The translations under genes were made by a program, and so were the position numbers. The notes beneath the pieces were generated by a model, which ran no database searches, had not been told where the DNA came from, and saw only the letters and a list, made by a program, of their open reading frames with translations. Shown piece by piece: positions 1 to 5,083 of a stretch of DNA of 8,114 nucleotides. The stretch is from contig JAAYSB010000230.1 in assembly GCA_012518475.1 (NCBI GenBank), forward strand, positions 1 through 8,114, in the 5' to 3' direction. The DNA is from Intrasporangiaceae bacterium. Its GTDB lineage: Bacteria > Actinomycetota > Actinomycetes > Actinomycetales > Dermatophilaceae. Position 1 is the stretch's first letter. Every line of letters starts with the position of its first letter.

Positions 1-141
1 GAGGGCGTTGCGGCCCGAGCTCGTCGCCGTCCAGGCGCCGACCTGGGCGTCTGTGGGCGCGGCGAAGCTGCTCCGGAACCACGCGGCCGTGGGCTCGGAG
101 AACCGGTCGAGGATGTCGTCCCCACGTGTCTGCTCATCCAT
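1..141 (-). CDS. lhr: Lhr-family ATP-dependent helicase, N-terminal 47 codons (partial)
   Basis: The reverse strand reads from an ATG at 141 to the window edge with no stop. The peptide begins MDEQTRGDD and contains RFSEPTAAWF followed by FAAPTDAQVGAW and GRNAL. This matches the start of actinobacterial Lhr (large helicase-related) proteins. In these, an F-S-x-x-T-x-x-W-F segment and the Q-motif-like APTxAQxxAW precede the Walker A motif, which would lie just outside the window. Lhr is a superfamily 2 3'-5' DNA/RNA-DNA helicase linked to DNA repair, usually about 1,500 residues long. A GAGAGG Shine-Dalgarno (revcomp of 152-157) sits 10 bases before the ATG and supports this start. The 113 bp between this gene and the toxin gene upstream show no clear terminator, so the gene may have its own promoter or receive read-through. 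What else: another DEAD/DEAH helicase, but the AAPTDAQ context favours Lhr. Confidence 0.8.
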   Translation of the reverse strand, partial: MDEQTRGDDILDRFSEPTAAWFRSSFAAPTDAQVGAWTATSSGRNAL

Positions 142-254
142 CGCCGCTAAGCCTCTCACCCCGTCCAGACACCTTCGCCCACGTGAGCCCTCGATGGCCG
201 GTGGGCAACCCGTGGGCCGGGCGCGCCCGTCCTATGTCGAGCGGTCGAGGGACG

Positions 255-614
255 CTATTGCCTGGTGTCTTCGGACGCGAGGTGCTGCCGGAGTTCCATG
301 GCCTCGTGAAGGACCCGACCGATGACGAGGACAGCTGCTTCCATGCGGCAGATGAGGAAGTGTCGCGGGCGACGTACCAGGCCCGCCGTCGAGGTGGAGC
401 GGCTCTGCGCGAGATGCCAGGAGAAGATCCCGTCCCCGAGCTCGGGCCGGGGTCGCCGTCGTGTCATGCGTTCGCCCGAGGCGACATCCCTGATGGCAGC
501 CACAAGGAGCGCCTCATATCGCTGACGTGCCTGGTCGCCGAACTGGTCTTGGGACCAAGCGAGGATCGACCTGATGTCGTCCGAAGCAGACTGCGTCAGA
601 CGATAGGCCGTCAT
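255..614 (-). CDS. ParE/RelE-superfamily toxin of a type II toxin-antitoxin pair
   Basis: This 119-residue protein has a ParE-like layout. It opens with MTAYRLTQSASDDIRSILAW, the usual first strand plus helical hairpin (residues 3-45). Next come PELGDGIFSWHLAQSR (57-72) and RPRHFLICRMEAAVLVIGRV (82-101), the paired beta-strands of the RelE/ParE fold. It ends with the conserved LHEAMELRQHL (102-112). ParE toxins typically poison DNA gyrase; RelE relatives cleave mRNA at the ribosome. Nothing here fixes the target, but the RVLHEAM ending is ParE-like. Its ATG (614-612) overlaps the stop of the upstream antitoxin-like gene by ATGA, the usual antitoxin-then-toxin coupling. It is slightly longer than the usual ~100 residues because of a short loop around 72-81 and a polar tail. 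The frame is intact and ends in TAG at 257-255, so the gene looks functional rather than degraded. Confidence 0.8.
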   Translation of the reverse strand: MTAYRLTQSASDDIRSILAWSQDQFGDQARQRYEALLVAAIRDVASGERMTRRRPRPELGDGIFSWHLAQSRSTSTAGLVRRPRHFLICRMEAAVLVIGRVLHEAMELRQHLASEDTRQ

Positions 615-1036
615 GAGGGAGACGTGTTGCGCGCGCCGGCGCCGAGCTGACCGATGTAGTCCTCAAGGTCGTCGTCGGCGACGTCTTCGTACCTCCCCGC
701 CGCCAGATCCTCCCACCCTCGCGCAGCCGCCTCGCGCAGCGCCACCAAGCGCGCTGCATCTTCTTGCTCCTGGCGCCGGGCGAGCAGGCCGCCCTCGATG
801 AGGGAGTCGAGGAAGGTGAGGACGTCGGCGCGGATCTCGTCCACGGGCATGCCGGTCAGCTCGGCCACCTCGGCCGGGACGTCGTCGACCTCGGTGGCGA
901 GGCACCAGATGAGCGCGCCGGTGCTCTCGAGCACGAGGTTGGGACCGCCGGGGACGTGGCGGAGGAACACGCGGGGACCGGTGTCCTCCTCGAGCACCCC
1001 GTGGGCCAGTGACTTCGGCACGGAATAGGTCGTCAT
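611..1036 (-). CDS. PqqD/RRE-like domain joined to a ParD-like antitoxin C-terminus
   Basis: This 141-residue protein seems to be built of two parts. Residues about 20-87 resemble PqqD-family proteins: RVFLRHVPGG, then LVLESTGALIWCL, then a helix-rich stretch ending FLDSLIEGGLLARR. PqqD is a small winged-helix domain that recognises leader peptides in RiPP maturation. Residues about 88-135 read QEDAARLVALREAAARGWED followed by LAAGRYEDVADDDLEDYIGQ. This resembles the toxin-binding tail of actinobacterial ParD antitoxins: a long helix, an acidic patch, then a short helix. No ribbon-helix-helix DNA-binding segment is visible. The ATG (1036-1034) overlaps the upstream stop by ATGA, and its own stop overlaps the toxin start in the same way. 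Position directly before a ParE-type toxin supports an antitoxin role. That the PqqD-like part senses a peptide or binds DNA is inference. Alternative: a plain PqqD-family protein with an incidental charged tail. Confidence 0.65.
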   Translation of the reverse strand: MTTYSVPKSLAHGVLEEDTGPRVFLRHVPGGPNLVLESTGALIWCLATEVDDVPAEVAELTGMPVDEIRADVLTFLDSLIEGGLLARRQEQEDAARLVALREAAARGWEDLAAGRYEDVADDDLEDYIGQLGAGARNTSPS

Positions 1037-1920
1037 CGGCCCCTCCGTCTCGACACCGTCTGTCGCAGCACGCGGGCGCCGTACCGCGCCTGCCGCCCGT
1101 AGGCCCGGGCCACTTCACCCTTCGTGGGCGGGCGCCCGAGAGCCGTCTCCATCCGACGGGTGTTCGGAAGCACCATCCGCACTCCGGTCCGGATAGCAGC
1201 CGGAAGGGTCGGCGCGGAGGACACCCGGGACCACCACAGGCTGAGCCGGGAGCCGTCGCTGTCCACGAGCTGCTTCCAGAGCGGATAGGTCCGCGCGCCG
1301 CGCACGGTCTCGATTCTGCCCGTTCCGGCACGCAGTGCCACGCGGGCTCCCAGCTCGTCGGCCCGGGCCTCGATCGCGTCGCGCTCCTCCTCGGTCACCG
1401 TCGTCCAGGCCCGTGCCCGGTCCTCGTCGTCGCGCCGGGACCGTCCCCGGGCCGCGTGGATGATGACGATCAGGCGTTGGTCGGCCAGGTCCGGAACGGA
1501 GCAACGGACACCCGCGACAGGCGAGTCCTTGCGATTCGCCCAGAGCAGGTCGAACGCACGCTCCCGGTCGATCTCGATCCCGGGGAAGTGTCGGTGCACG
1601 TCGAGGCTGGACAGCCCCTCGGTGACCCAGGTCGCCGCGTGCTCGAACGTCGAGCCGTCCGCGAAGTCGTAGAGCCGCGTCCAGCCGTGTGCTCGCAGAG
1701 CCCGGTCGAGGAGCGCGAGGTGGGTGGGACGCACGAGGATGTCGGCGTCCACGGAGGTCCGGAGCCCGCCGGACTCCTCGGACATCGGGCGACGCAGCTC
1801 TGCATCGAGCGCGGCGCCCTTGATGTGGAGCAGGTCGATGCCGTGCTCCTGGGCGATCGCCTCGACCTCCGCGTGCGTGAATGCCACGAGGACCTCACGG
1901 GGCACGGACGGGGCAGTCAC
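1033..1920 (-). CDS. Nucleotidyltransferase-fold family protein (NTP_transf_5-like)
   Basis: This is a 295-residue protein starting at GTG (1920-1918). Residues 31-35 read LHIKG and residues 53-61 read LRTSVDADI, giving a D58-x-D60 pair. SLDVHRHFPG (105-114) supplies a third acidic residue, D107. This K-G, then D-x-D, then D pattern is that of the Pol-beta nucleotidyltransferase fold, specifically the uncharacterised 'nucleotidyltransferase family' (Pfam NTP_transf_5). Residues 147-159 (DQRLIVIIHAARG) match the helical part that follows. The Arg-rich C-terminus (about 253-295) is poorly conserved in my memory. All three acidic residues are present, so catalysis is plausible, but the substrate is unknown. 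In other bacteria, members of this family sit beside PqqD-like proteins in RiPP or polysaccharide loci; no precursor peptide or maturase is visible here. It is the first gene of the operon and its stop overlaps the next start by ATGA. A TANNNT hexamer six bases before the GTG suggests a leaderless mRNA. Confidence 0.7.
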   Translation of the reverse strand: MTAPSVPREVLVAFTHAEVEAIAQEHGIDLLHIKGAALDAELRRPMSEESGGLRTSVDADILVRPTHLALLDRALRAHGWTRLYDFADGSTFEHAATWVTEGLSSLDVHRHFPGIEIDRERAFDLLWANRKDSPVAGVRCSVPDLADQRLIVIIHAARGRSRRDDEDRARAWTTVTEEERDAIEARADELGARVALRAGTGRIETVRGARTYPLWKQLVDSDGSRLSLWWSRVSSAPTLPAAIRTGVRMVLPNTRRMETALGRPPTKGEVARAYGRQARYGARVLRQTVSRRRGR

Positions 1921-1926
1921 CCTCTC

Positions 1927-1932
1927 AGACTA
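1927..1932 (-). promoter_or_regulatory. Candidate -10 element for the nucleotidyltransferase/toxin-antitoxin operon
   Basis: On the minus strand TAGTCT (TANNNT) is followed by GAGAGG and then the GTG start at 1920. The hexamer-to-start distance of 6 bases is what is expected when transcription begins at the first base of the start codon, giving a leaderless mRNA, common in actinobacteria. The GAGAGG purine run abuts the GTG and is too close to act as a normal Shine-Dalgarno. No convincing TTGACA-like -35 is seen 16-18 bases upstream. Confidence 0.45.
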
Positions 1933-1964
1933 TCCACGCCAACGACCTCGCCGGCCTGCGCACC

Positions 1965-1970
1965 TAGGAT
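1965..1970 (+). promoter_or_regulatory. Candidate -10 element for the DUF3046 gene (leaderless)
   Basis: TAGGAT fits the TANNNT -10 consensus and ends 7 bases before the ATG at 1978, placing the expected transcription start on the A of the start codon. GGGAG (1972-1976) is only one base from the ATG, so it is poorly placed as a ribosome binding site. This points to a leaderless transcript. No clear -35 is visible. The element lies about 33 bp from the divergent -10 of the minus-strand operon, so the two promoters could share regulation. Confidence 0.45.
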
Positions 1971-1977
1971 CGGGAGC

Positions 1978-2199
1978 ATGTGGCTGTCGGAGTTCTGGAC
2001 CCTCATGCGCGACGAGTTCGGTGACGGACCCGCGCAGGCGATGGCGCGCAGCCACGTCCTCGGTGCCCTCGACAACCGGACGGCGGAGGAGGCGCTGGAG
2101 GCCGGCATACCCCCTCGGCAGGTGTGGGCTGCGCTCGTCAAGGACATGGACGTTCCCGAGGACCGCTGGTGGGGGCGGGACACCCCCACCCGCGAATGA
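1978..2199 (+). CDS. DUF3046 family small protein
   Basis: This 73-residue protein starts MWLSEFWTLMRDEFG and continues with ARSHVLGALDNRTAEEALEA, then GIPPRQVWAALVKDMDVPED and RWWG. It matches the actinobacterial DUF3046 family almost end to end: an LSEFW opening, an HVL-x-x-L-x-x-RTA-x-x-ALEAG core, P-x-x-VW, and a VP-x-x-RWG ending. The function is unknown. The gene usually sits immediately upstream of recA in actinobacteria, and here it marks the recA locus. An open frame extends far upstream of 1978, but that part only mirrors the minus-strand genes. The ATG at 1978 gives the family's normal length and follows a TAGGAT hexamer by 7 bases. A strong GC hairpin lies in its last codons (2168-2190). 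It is separated from recA by a three-gene ABC transporter. Confidence 0.88.
   Translation: MWLSEFWTLMRDEFGDGPAQAMARSHVLGALDNRTAEEALEAGIPPRQVWAALVKDMDVPEDRWWGRDTPTRE
2168..2190 (+). terminator. GC hairpin at the 3' end of the DUF3046 gene, terminator-like without a T-run
   Basis: GGTGGGGG (2168-2175) and CCCCCACC (2183-2190) form a perfect 8-bp stem around a 7-base loop. The hairpin overlaps the last codons before the TGA at 2197-2199. Only a short T stretch follows, at 2210-2212, well beyond the stem, so a classical intrinsic terminator is not supported. It could reduce read-through into the ABC transporter genes, or simply reflect the Trp-Trp-Gly and Thr-Pro-Thr codons. Confidence 0.35.
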
Positions 2200-2231
2200 G
2201 AAGGCCATTTATCAAACGGGGTATGCGGGGG

Positions 2232-2237
2232 TACGGT
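2232..2237 (+). promoter_or_regulatory. Weak candidate -10 for the ABC transporter operon
   Basis: TACGGT (TANNNT) ends 8 bases before the GTG at 2246. It lies in a 46-bp gap with an unusually AT-rich stretch (2207-2217) just upstream. Spacing again suits a near-leaderless transcript, but no -35 is recognisable and the hexamer could occur by chance. The G-run at 2227-2231 could instead serve as a Shine-Dalgarno for a TTG start at 2237 or, less well spaced, for the GTG at 2246. Confidence 0.25.
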
Positions 2238-2245
2238 TGCCGATC

Positions 2246-3175
2246 GTGGCCCCCGACCTGCTCCTCACCGCCCGGAACCTGACGAAGAAGTTCGGCGACT
2301 TCACCGCCGTCGACGGCATCGATGTCGAGGTCCGCAAGGGCGAGGCCTTCGGTTTCCTCGGGCCCAACGGTGCCGGGAAGTCCTCGACCATGCGGATGGT
2401 CGGAGCGGTCTCGCCCGTGACGAGCGGGGAGCTGCGGATCTTCGGCCTCGACCCGGAGACCCACGCCCAGCAGATCAAGGCCCGTCTCGGGAACTGCCCG
2501 CAGAAGGACCTGCTCGACGAGGAGCTCTCCGTCGAGGAGAACCTCTGGGTCTACGGCCGCTTCTTCGGGCTCTCCAAGGCCGAGGTGCGCGAGCGCGCCA
2601 CCGAGCTGCTCGAGTTCGCCCAGCTCACCGAGCGCCGGGCGGACAAGGTCGAGCACCTCTCCGGTGGCATGAAGCGGCGTCTCGTCATCGCCCGCTCCCT
2701 CATCAATAACCCCGAGCTGCTGCTCCTCGACGAGCCGACGACCGGGCTCGACCCCCAGGCGCGGCACATCCTCTGGGACCGGCTCTTCCGGCTCAAGCGT
2801 CAGGGCGTGACCCTCATCATCACCACGCACTACATGGACGAGGCCGAGCAGCTCTGTGACCGTCTTGTCGTCATGGACAAGGGTGCGATCGCCGCCGAGG
2901 GCAGCCCCAAGGACCTCATCGCCCGCTACTCGACCCGCGAGGTCGTCGAGGTCCGCTTCGACGCGGACGACCACGGTGCGTTCGCCGACTCCCTGAGCGG
3001 GATCGGCGAGCGGATGGAGGTCCTCCCGGACCGGATTCTTCTGTATGCGGACGACGGCGACGCGGCGACGGCAGCCATCGCGGACCGTGGGATCGATACG
3101 CTCTCGACCCTCGTGCGCCGCTCGACCCTCGAGGACGTCTTCCTCCACCTCACCGGCCGGACTCTGATCGACTGA
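2246..3175 (+). CDS. ABC transporter ATP-binding protein (DrrA/NodI-type, ABC-2 exporter)
   Basis: This is a 309-residue cytoplasmic ATPase that would power the two permeases downstream. Walker A is GPNGAGKS at residues 39-46, with the Q-loop glutamine near 86 (NCPQKD). The signature LSGGMKRR is at 138-145, and Walker B LLLLDEPTTGLDP at 158-170 carries catalytic E163. The H-loop TTHYMDEAE spans 193-201. The region after about 220 is the C-terminal extension typical of DrrA-like exporters and ends with a TLEDVFLHLTGR motif. The order and the full set of residues indicate an active ATPase. The substrate cannot be read; homologues are annotated for daunorubicin-type drugs or lipooligosaccharides. 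The GTG at 2246 gives a normal N-terminus (MAPDLLLTARNLTKKFG), with TTG at 2237 as an alternative; in-frame sequence further upstream overlaps the DUF3046 gene. The stop TGA shares one base with the next ATG. Confidence 0.92.
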   Translation: MAPDLLLTARNLTKKFGDFTAVDGIDVEVRKGEAFGFLGPNGAGKSSTMRMVGAVSPVTSGELRIFGLDPETHAQQIKARLGNCPQKDLLDEELSVEENLWVYGRFFGLSKAEVRERATELLEFAQLTERRADKVEHLSGGMKRRLVIARSLINNPELLLLDEPTTGLDPQARHILWDRLFRLKRQGVTLIITTHYMDEAEQLCDRLVVMDKGAIAAEGSPKDLIARYSTREVVEVRFDADDHGAFADSLSGIGERMEVLPDRILLYADDGDAATAAIADRGIDTLSTLVRRSTLEDVFLHLTGRTLID

Positions 3176-4044
3176 TGTCCGAGGATCTCTCGTCCCTGAG
3201 TGCGGAGGCGCCACCGGCGGCTCGGCACCCGGGTGCGTCGCGCCTGTCCGCCGGAGCCCGGCGACCACTCGGGTGGGTCGAACGCGTCGGGGTGCTCGTC
3301 GCATACCACTGGGTGCTGTTCAAGCGGACCTTCCACGGGGCGCTCGTCTCCCGGTTCCTCCTGCCGGTGCTGTTCCTCGCGTCGATGGGGCTCGGGGTCG
3401 GCAGCCTCGTCGACGAGAGCTCCGGCGGTGTCGACGGCGTCCCGTATCTCATCTATGTCGTGCCGGGCCTGGTCATGGTCACCGCCATGAACGTCGGTGT
3501 CGGGGAGGCGACGTGGCCGGTCATGGGCTTCATCAAGTGGAACGAGTTCTACCGGGCGATGCTCCACACCCCGCACCGGGTGCTCGACGTGCTCCTCGCG
3601 CACTGGGTCATGATCGCCTTCAACGTCCTCATCTCAGCCGGCGCCTTCATGGTCGTGGCGGCCCTGTTCGGGGGAGTGGACTCGTGGTGGTCACTGCTGG
3701 CCCTGCCGGTCGCCGTGCTCGTCGGCATGGCTTTCGCGACACCCCTGTTCGTCGTCGGGGCCAAGGCGGCCAACGACTCGATCTACTCCGCCGTCTTCCG
3801 GCTCGTCATCACCCCGCTCATGCTGTTCTCCGGGGCGTTCTTCCCCATCGAGAACCTGCCGTTCTGGATGCAGCCGGTCGCCTGGGCGACCCCGCTGTGG
3901 CACGGGGTCGAGCTCGGTCGGGCGGCGTTCCTCGGCGGGCCGGTCCCGGATCTCTGGGCGGTCCACGTCGGGGTGCTCGTCGCATACACCCTCGTCGGTG
4001 CGTGGTTCTCGGTCCGGGCGGTCCGCGATCGGCTGGTGGCCTGA
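3175..4044 (+). CDS. ABC-2 type transporter permease, first subunit
   Basis: This is a 289-residue integral membrane protein. A hydrophilic, Pro/Ala-rich cytoplasmic leader (1-35) precedes six likely membrane segments near 59-79, 90-112, 138-165, 171-197, 207-227 and 262-282. The stretch from FSGAFFPIENLPFWMQP to LWHGVELGRAAFLG (218-254) is the ABC-2 family signature, in which a hydrophobic turn precedes a 'P-x-x-x-x-VELGR' segment. It resembles NodJ/DrrB-type permeases. It should form a heterodimeric channel with the next gene product, driven by the ATPase encoded upstream. The ATG shares one base with the ATPase stop (TGATG) and lacks a strong Shine-Dalgarno, suggesting termination-reinitiation coupling. 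The exported compound is unknown. Confidence 0.88.
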   Translation: MSEDLSSLSAEAPPAARHPGASRLSAGARRPLGWVERVGVLVAYHWVLFKRTFHGALVSRFLLPVLFLASMGLGVGSLVDESSGGVDGVPYLIYVVPGLVMVTAMNVGVGEATWPVMGFIKWNEFYRAMLHTPHRVLDVLLAHWVMIAFNVLISAGAFMVVAALFGGVDSWWSLLALPVAVLVGMAFATPLFVVGAKAANDSIYSAVFRLVITPLMLFSGAFFPIENLPFWMQPVAWATPLWHGVELGRAAFLGGPVPDLWAVHVGVLVAYTLVGAWFSVRAVRDRLVA

Positions 4045-4814
4045 TGCTCGGGTATGCGTTGTGGCGCTTCGTCCTGCTGCGGGACGTGCTCGCGTTCAAG
4101 CGGATGTGGTGGCTGTTCCTCAGCGGGTTCGTCGAGCCGGTGTTCTATCTGTTCTCGATCGGGATCGGCCTGGGCGCGCTCGTCAACGACGTGACGACCG
4201 ACCAGGGCATGGTCATCTCGTATGCGGCGTTCGTCGCGCCCGCGATGTTGGCTGCGTCGGCGATGAACGGGTCGATCGCGGACACGACCTACAACTTCTT
4301 CGCGAAGCTGAAGTTCTCCAAGACCTACGACACGATGCTCGCGACGCCGGCGCGGCCGTGGGACGTCGCCATCGGTGAGATCCTCTGGTCGCTCATCCGC
4401 GGTGGGGTGTACTCGGCGATCTTCTTCGTCGTCGCGCTCGCGATGGGCTTCGTGCGGTCCTGGTGGGCGGTGCTCGCGATCCCGGCGGCCCTGCTGATCG
4501 GCGCGGCGTTCGCCGGCGTGGGGATGTGGGCGACGACCTATATGCGGTCGTGGAAGGACTTCGAGTTCGTCACCCTCGTCATCCAGCCGATGTTCCTGTT
4601 CTCGGCGACGTTCTTCCCGCTCGCGGTCTATCCGGAGTCGCTGCAGTGGCTGGTCAAGGTCATGCCGCTCTATCACGGGGTCGAGCTGCAGCGCGGGCTG
4701 CTTCTCGGGGACATGCACGGGGGACTGGTGGTCTCCGTGCTCTATCTCGTCGTGCTCTGCGCCCTCGGGCTGTGGGGGGCGTCCCGGCGGATCTCGAGGC
4801 TGCTGCTGACGTAG
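4044..4814 (+). CDS. ABC-2 type transporter permease, second subunit
   Basis: This is a 256-residue membrane protein with six predicted segments near 24-47, 57-78, 107-134, 138-165, 173-194 and 226-247. FLFSATFFPLAVYPESLQWL (184-203) followed by LYHGVELQRGLLLGD (209-223) mirrors the signature of the preceding permease, so the two are paralogous halves of one transporter. EPVFYLFSIGIGLG (31-44) and KTYDTMLATPARPWD (93-107) fit the NodJ-like branch. The ATG shares one base with the preceding TGA, and the gene ends in TAG at 4812. An open frame continues upstream of 4044 into the previous gene but is out of frame with it and is not coding. No clear terminator follows, so some read-through toward recA is possible. 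Confidence 0.88.
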   Translation: MLGYALWRFVLLRDVLAFKRMWWLFLSGFVEPVFYLFSIGIGLGALVNDVTTDQGMVISYAAFVAPAMLAASAMNGSIADTTYNFFAKLKFSKTYDTMLATPARPWDVAIGEILWSLIRGGVYSAIFFVVALAMGFVRSWWAVLAIPAALLIGAAFAGVGMWATTYMRSWKDFEFVTLVIQPMFLFSATFFPLAVYPESLQWLVKVMPLYHGVELQRGLLLGDMHGGLVVSVLYLVVLCALGLWGASRRISRLLLT

Positions 4815-4882
4815 GACACCAGTGGGCGGCGCGCTCCTCGGCCGGTCCAGGCCGGTGCGTGAGGGTTCGCGCGGCGTGTCGG

Positions 4883-4912
4883 TGTCGCTCGAACATGTGT
4901 TCGGCGTATGTT
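4883..4912 (+). promoter_or_regulatory. LexA-controlled recA promoter candidate
   Basis: TATGTT at 4907-4912 is a TANNNT-type -10. It lies 18 bases after TGTCGC (4883-4888), a weak -35 match. The LexA box occupies the spacer almost entirely, so bound LexA would block RNA polymerase. The same layout, with the box directly preceding the -10, is what I recall for mycobacterial recA. The -10 is seen clearly; the -35 is uncertain. Confidence 0.5.
4889..4904 (+). promoter_or_regulatory. SOS box (LexA operator) of recA
   Basis: TCGAACATGTGTTCGG contains CGAAC-N4-GTTCG, a perfect match to the core actinobacterial and Bacillus-type LexA operator. It differs by two central bases from the mycobacterial recA box as I remember it (TCGAACAGGTGTTCGG). 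LexA bound here represses recA until RecA filaments on single-stranded DNA trigger LexA self-cleavage, so the gene product controls its own promoter. Confidence 0.93.
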
Positions 4913-4972
4913 TGTCCCCACGTGAGGGCTCTGACGGCGTGTCGTCCACAGTCCACGGCAGCAGTGAGACGG

Positions 4973-5007
4973 CTGTCAGTGCTCCCACCTAGCGTCTGAC
5001 CTGACAG
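4973..5007. repeat. Inverted repeat bracketing the RecA-NDp promoter
   Basis: CTGTCAG (4973-4979) and CTGACAG (5001-5007) are perfect 7-base inverted copies separated by 21 bases. The left arm overlaps the conserved TGTCAGTG element and the right arm covers the expected transcription start. It may be an operator for a dimeric regulator or a coincidence of the promoter motif. Confidence 0.4.
4974..4995 (+). promoter_or_regulatory. RecA-NDp promoter (LexA-independent, PafBC-type)
   Basis: TGTCAGTG (4974-4981), an 8-base spacer, and TAGCGT (4990-4995) exactly fit the RecA-NDp consensus tTGTCRgtg-N8-TAgcrT defined from the LexA-independent recA promoter of Mycobacterium tuberculosis. In mycobacteria such promoters need the heterodimeric activator PafBC, which acts with the housekeeping sigma factor at the TGTC element. 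Transcription is expected to start near 5002. This gives recA a second damage-inducible input beside LexA. Confidence 0.9.
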
Positions 5008-5070
5008 TAGAGAACGTCCGCTCGCCAGAGCTGTGAGGTCGAAGGTGGACGTGACCCGACCTTGAGGAAT

Positions 5071-5077
5071 GAAGGAG
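5071..5077 (+). promoter_or_regulatory. recA ribosome binding site, decides the start
   Basis: GAAGGAG lies 6 bases before the ATG at 5084. An ATG at 5069 is in frame, but it overlaps this site and has only the weaker GAGG just before it. The start at 5084 is therefore preferred; it shortens the protein by five residues. Confidence 0.8.
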
Positions 5078-5083
5078 TCAGAG

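Larger units (their letters stand above)
4815..5083 (+). other. recA upstream regulatory region and 5' leader
   Basis: These 269 bp contain no supportable gene on either strand. The first 70 bases (4815-4884) are GC-rich with short GGCC repeats and no convincing terminator for the ABC operon. The remainder holds, in order, a LexA box with an overlapping promoter, a RecA-NDp promoter, and a leader with a good Shine-Dalgarno. Initiation from the NDp promoter would start near 5002 and give a leader of about 80 bases; the SOS promoter would give one of about 165 bases. Confidence 0.7.

Noticed and set aside
218..229. 12-base palindrome CGGGCGCGCCCG upstream of lhr
   Set aside because: A self-complementary G/C run is expected often by chance at this base composition; there is no loop, T-run or second copy to suggest a terminator or operator.
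1009..1977. Plus-strand open frame upstream of the DUF3046 gene
   Set aside because: It lies antisense to the nucleotidyltransferase gene and reads like a shadow; DUF3046 family length fits the start at 1978.
3273..4043. Plus-strand open frame running into the second permease
   Set aside because: It is out of frame with the first permease, which has clear ABC-2 features; only the portion from 4044 is real.
3783..4988. Minus-strand open frame of 401 codons across both permease genes
   Set aside because: Arg/Glu/Pro/His-rich reverse-strand shadow of two clear membrane-protein genes; it has no recognisable domain.
5069..5083. Earlier in-frame ATG for recA
   Set aside because: It overlaps the strong GAAGGAG site that serves the ATG at 5084, and its own upstream GAGG is weaker.
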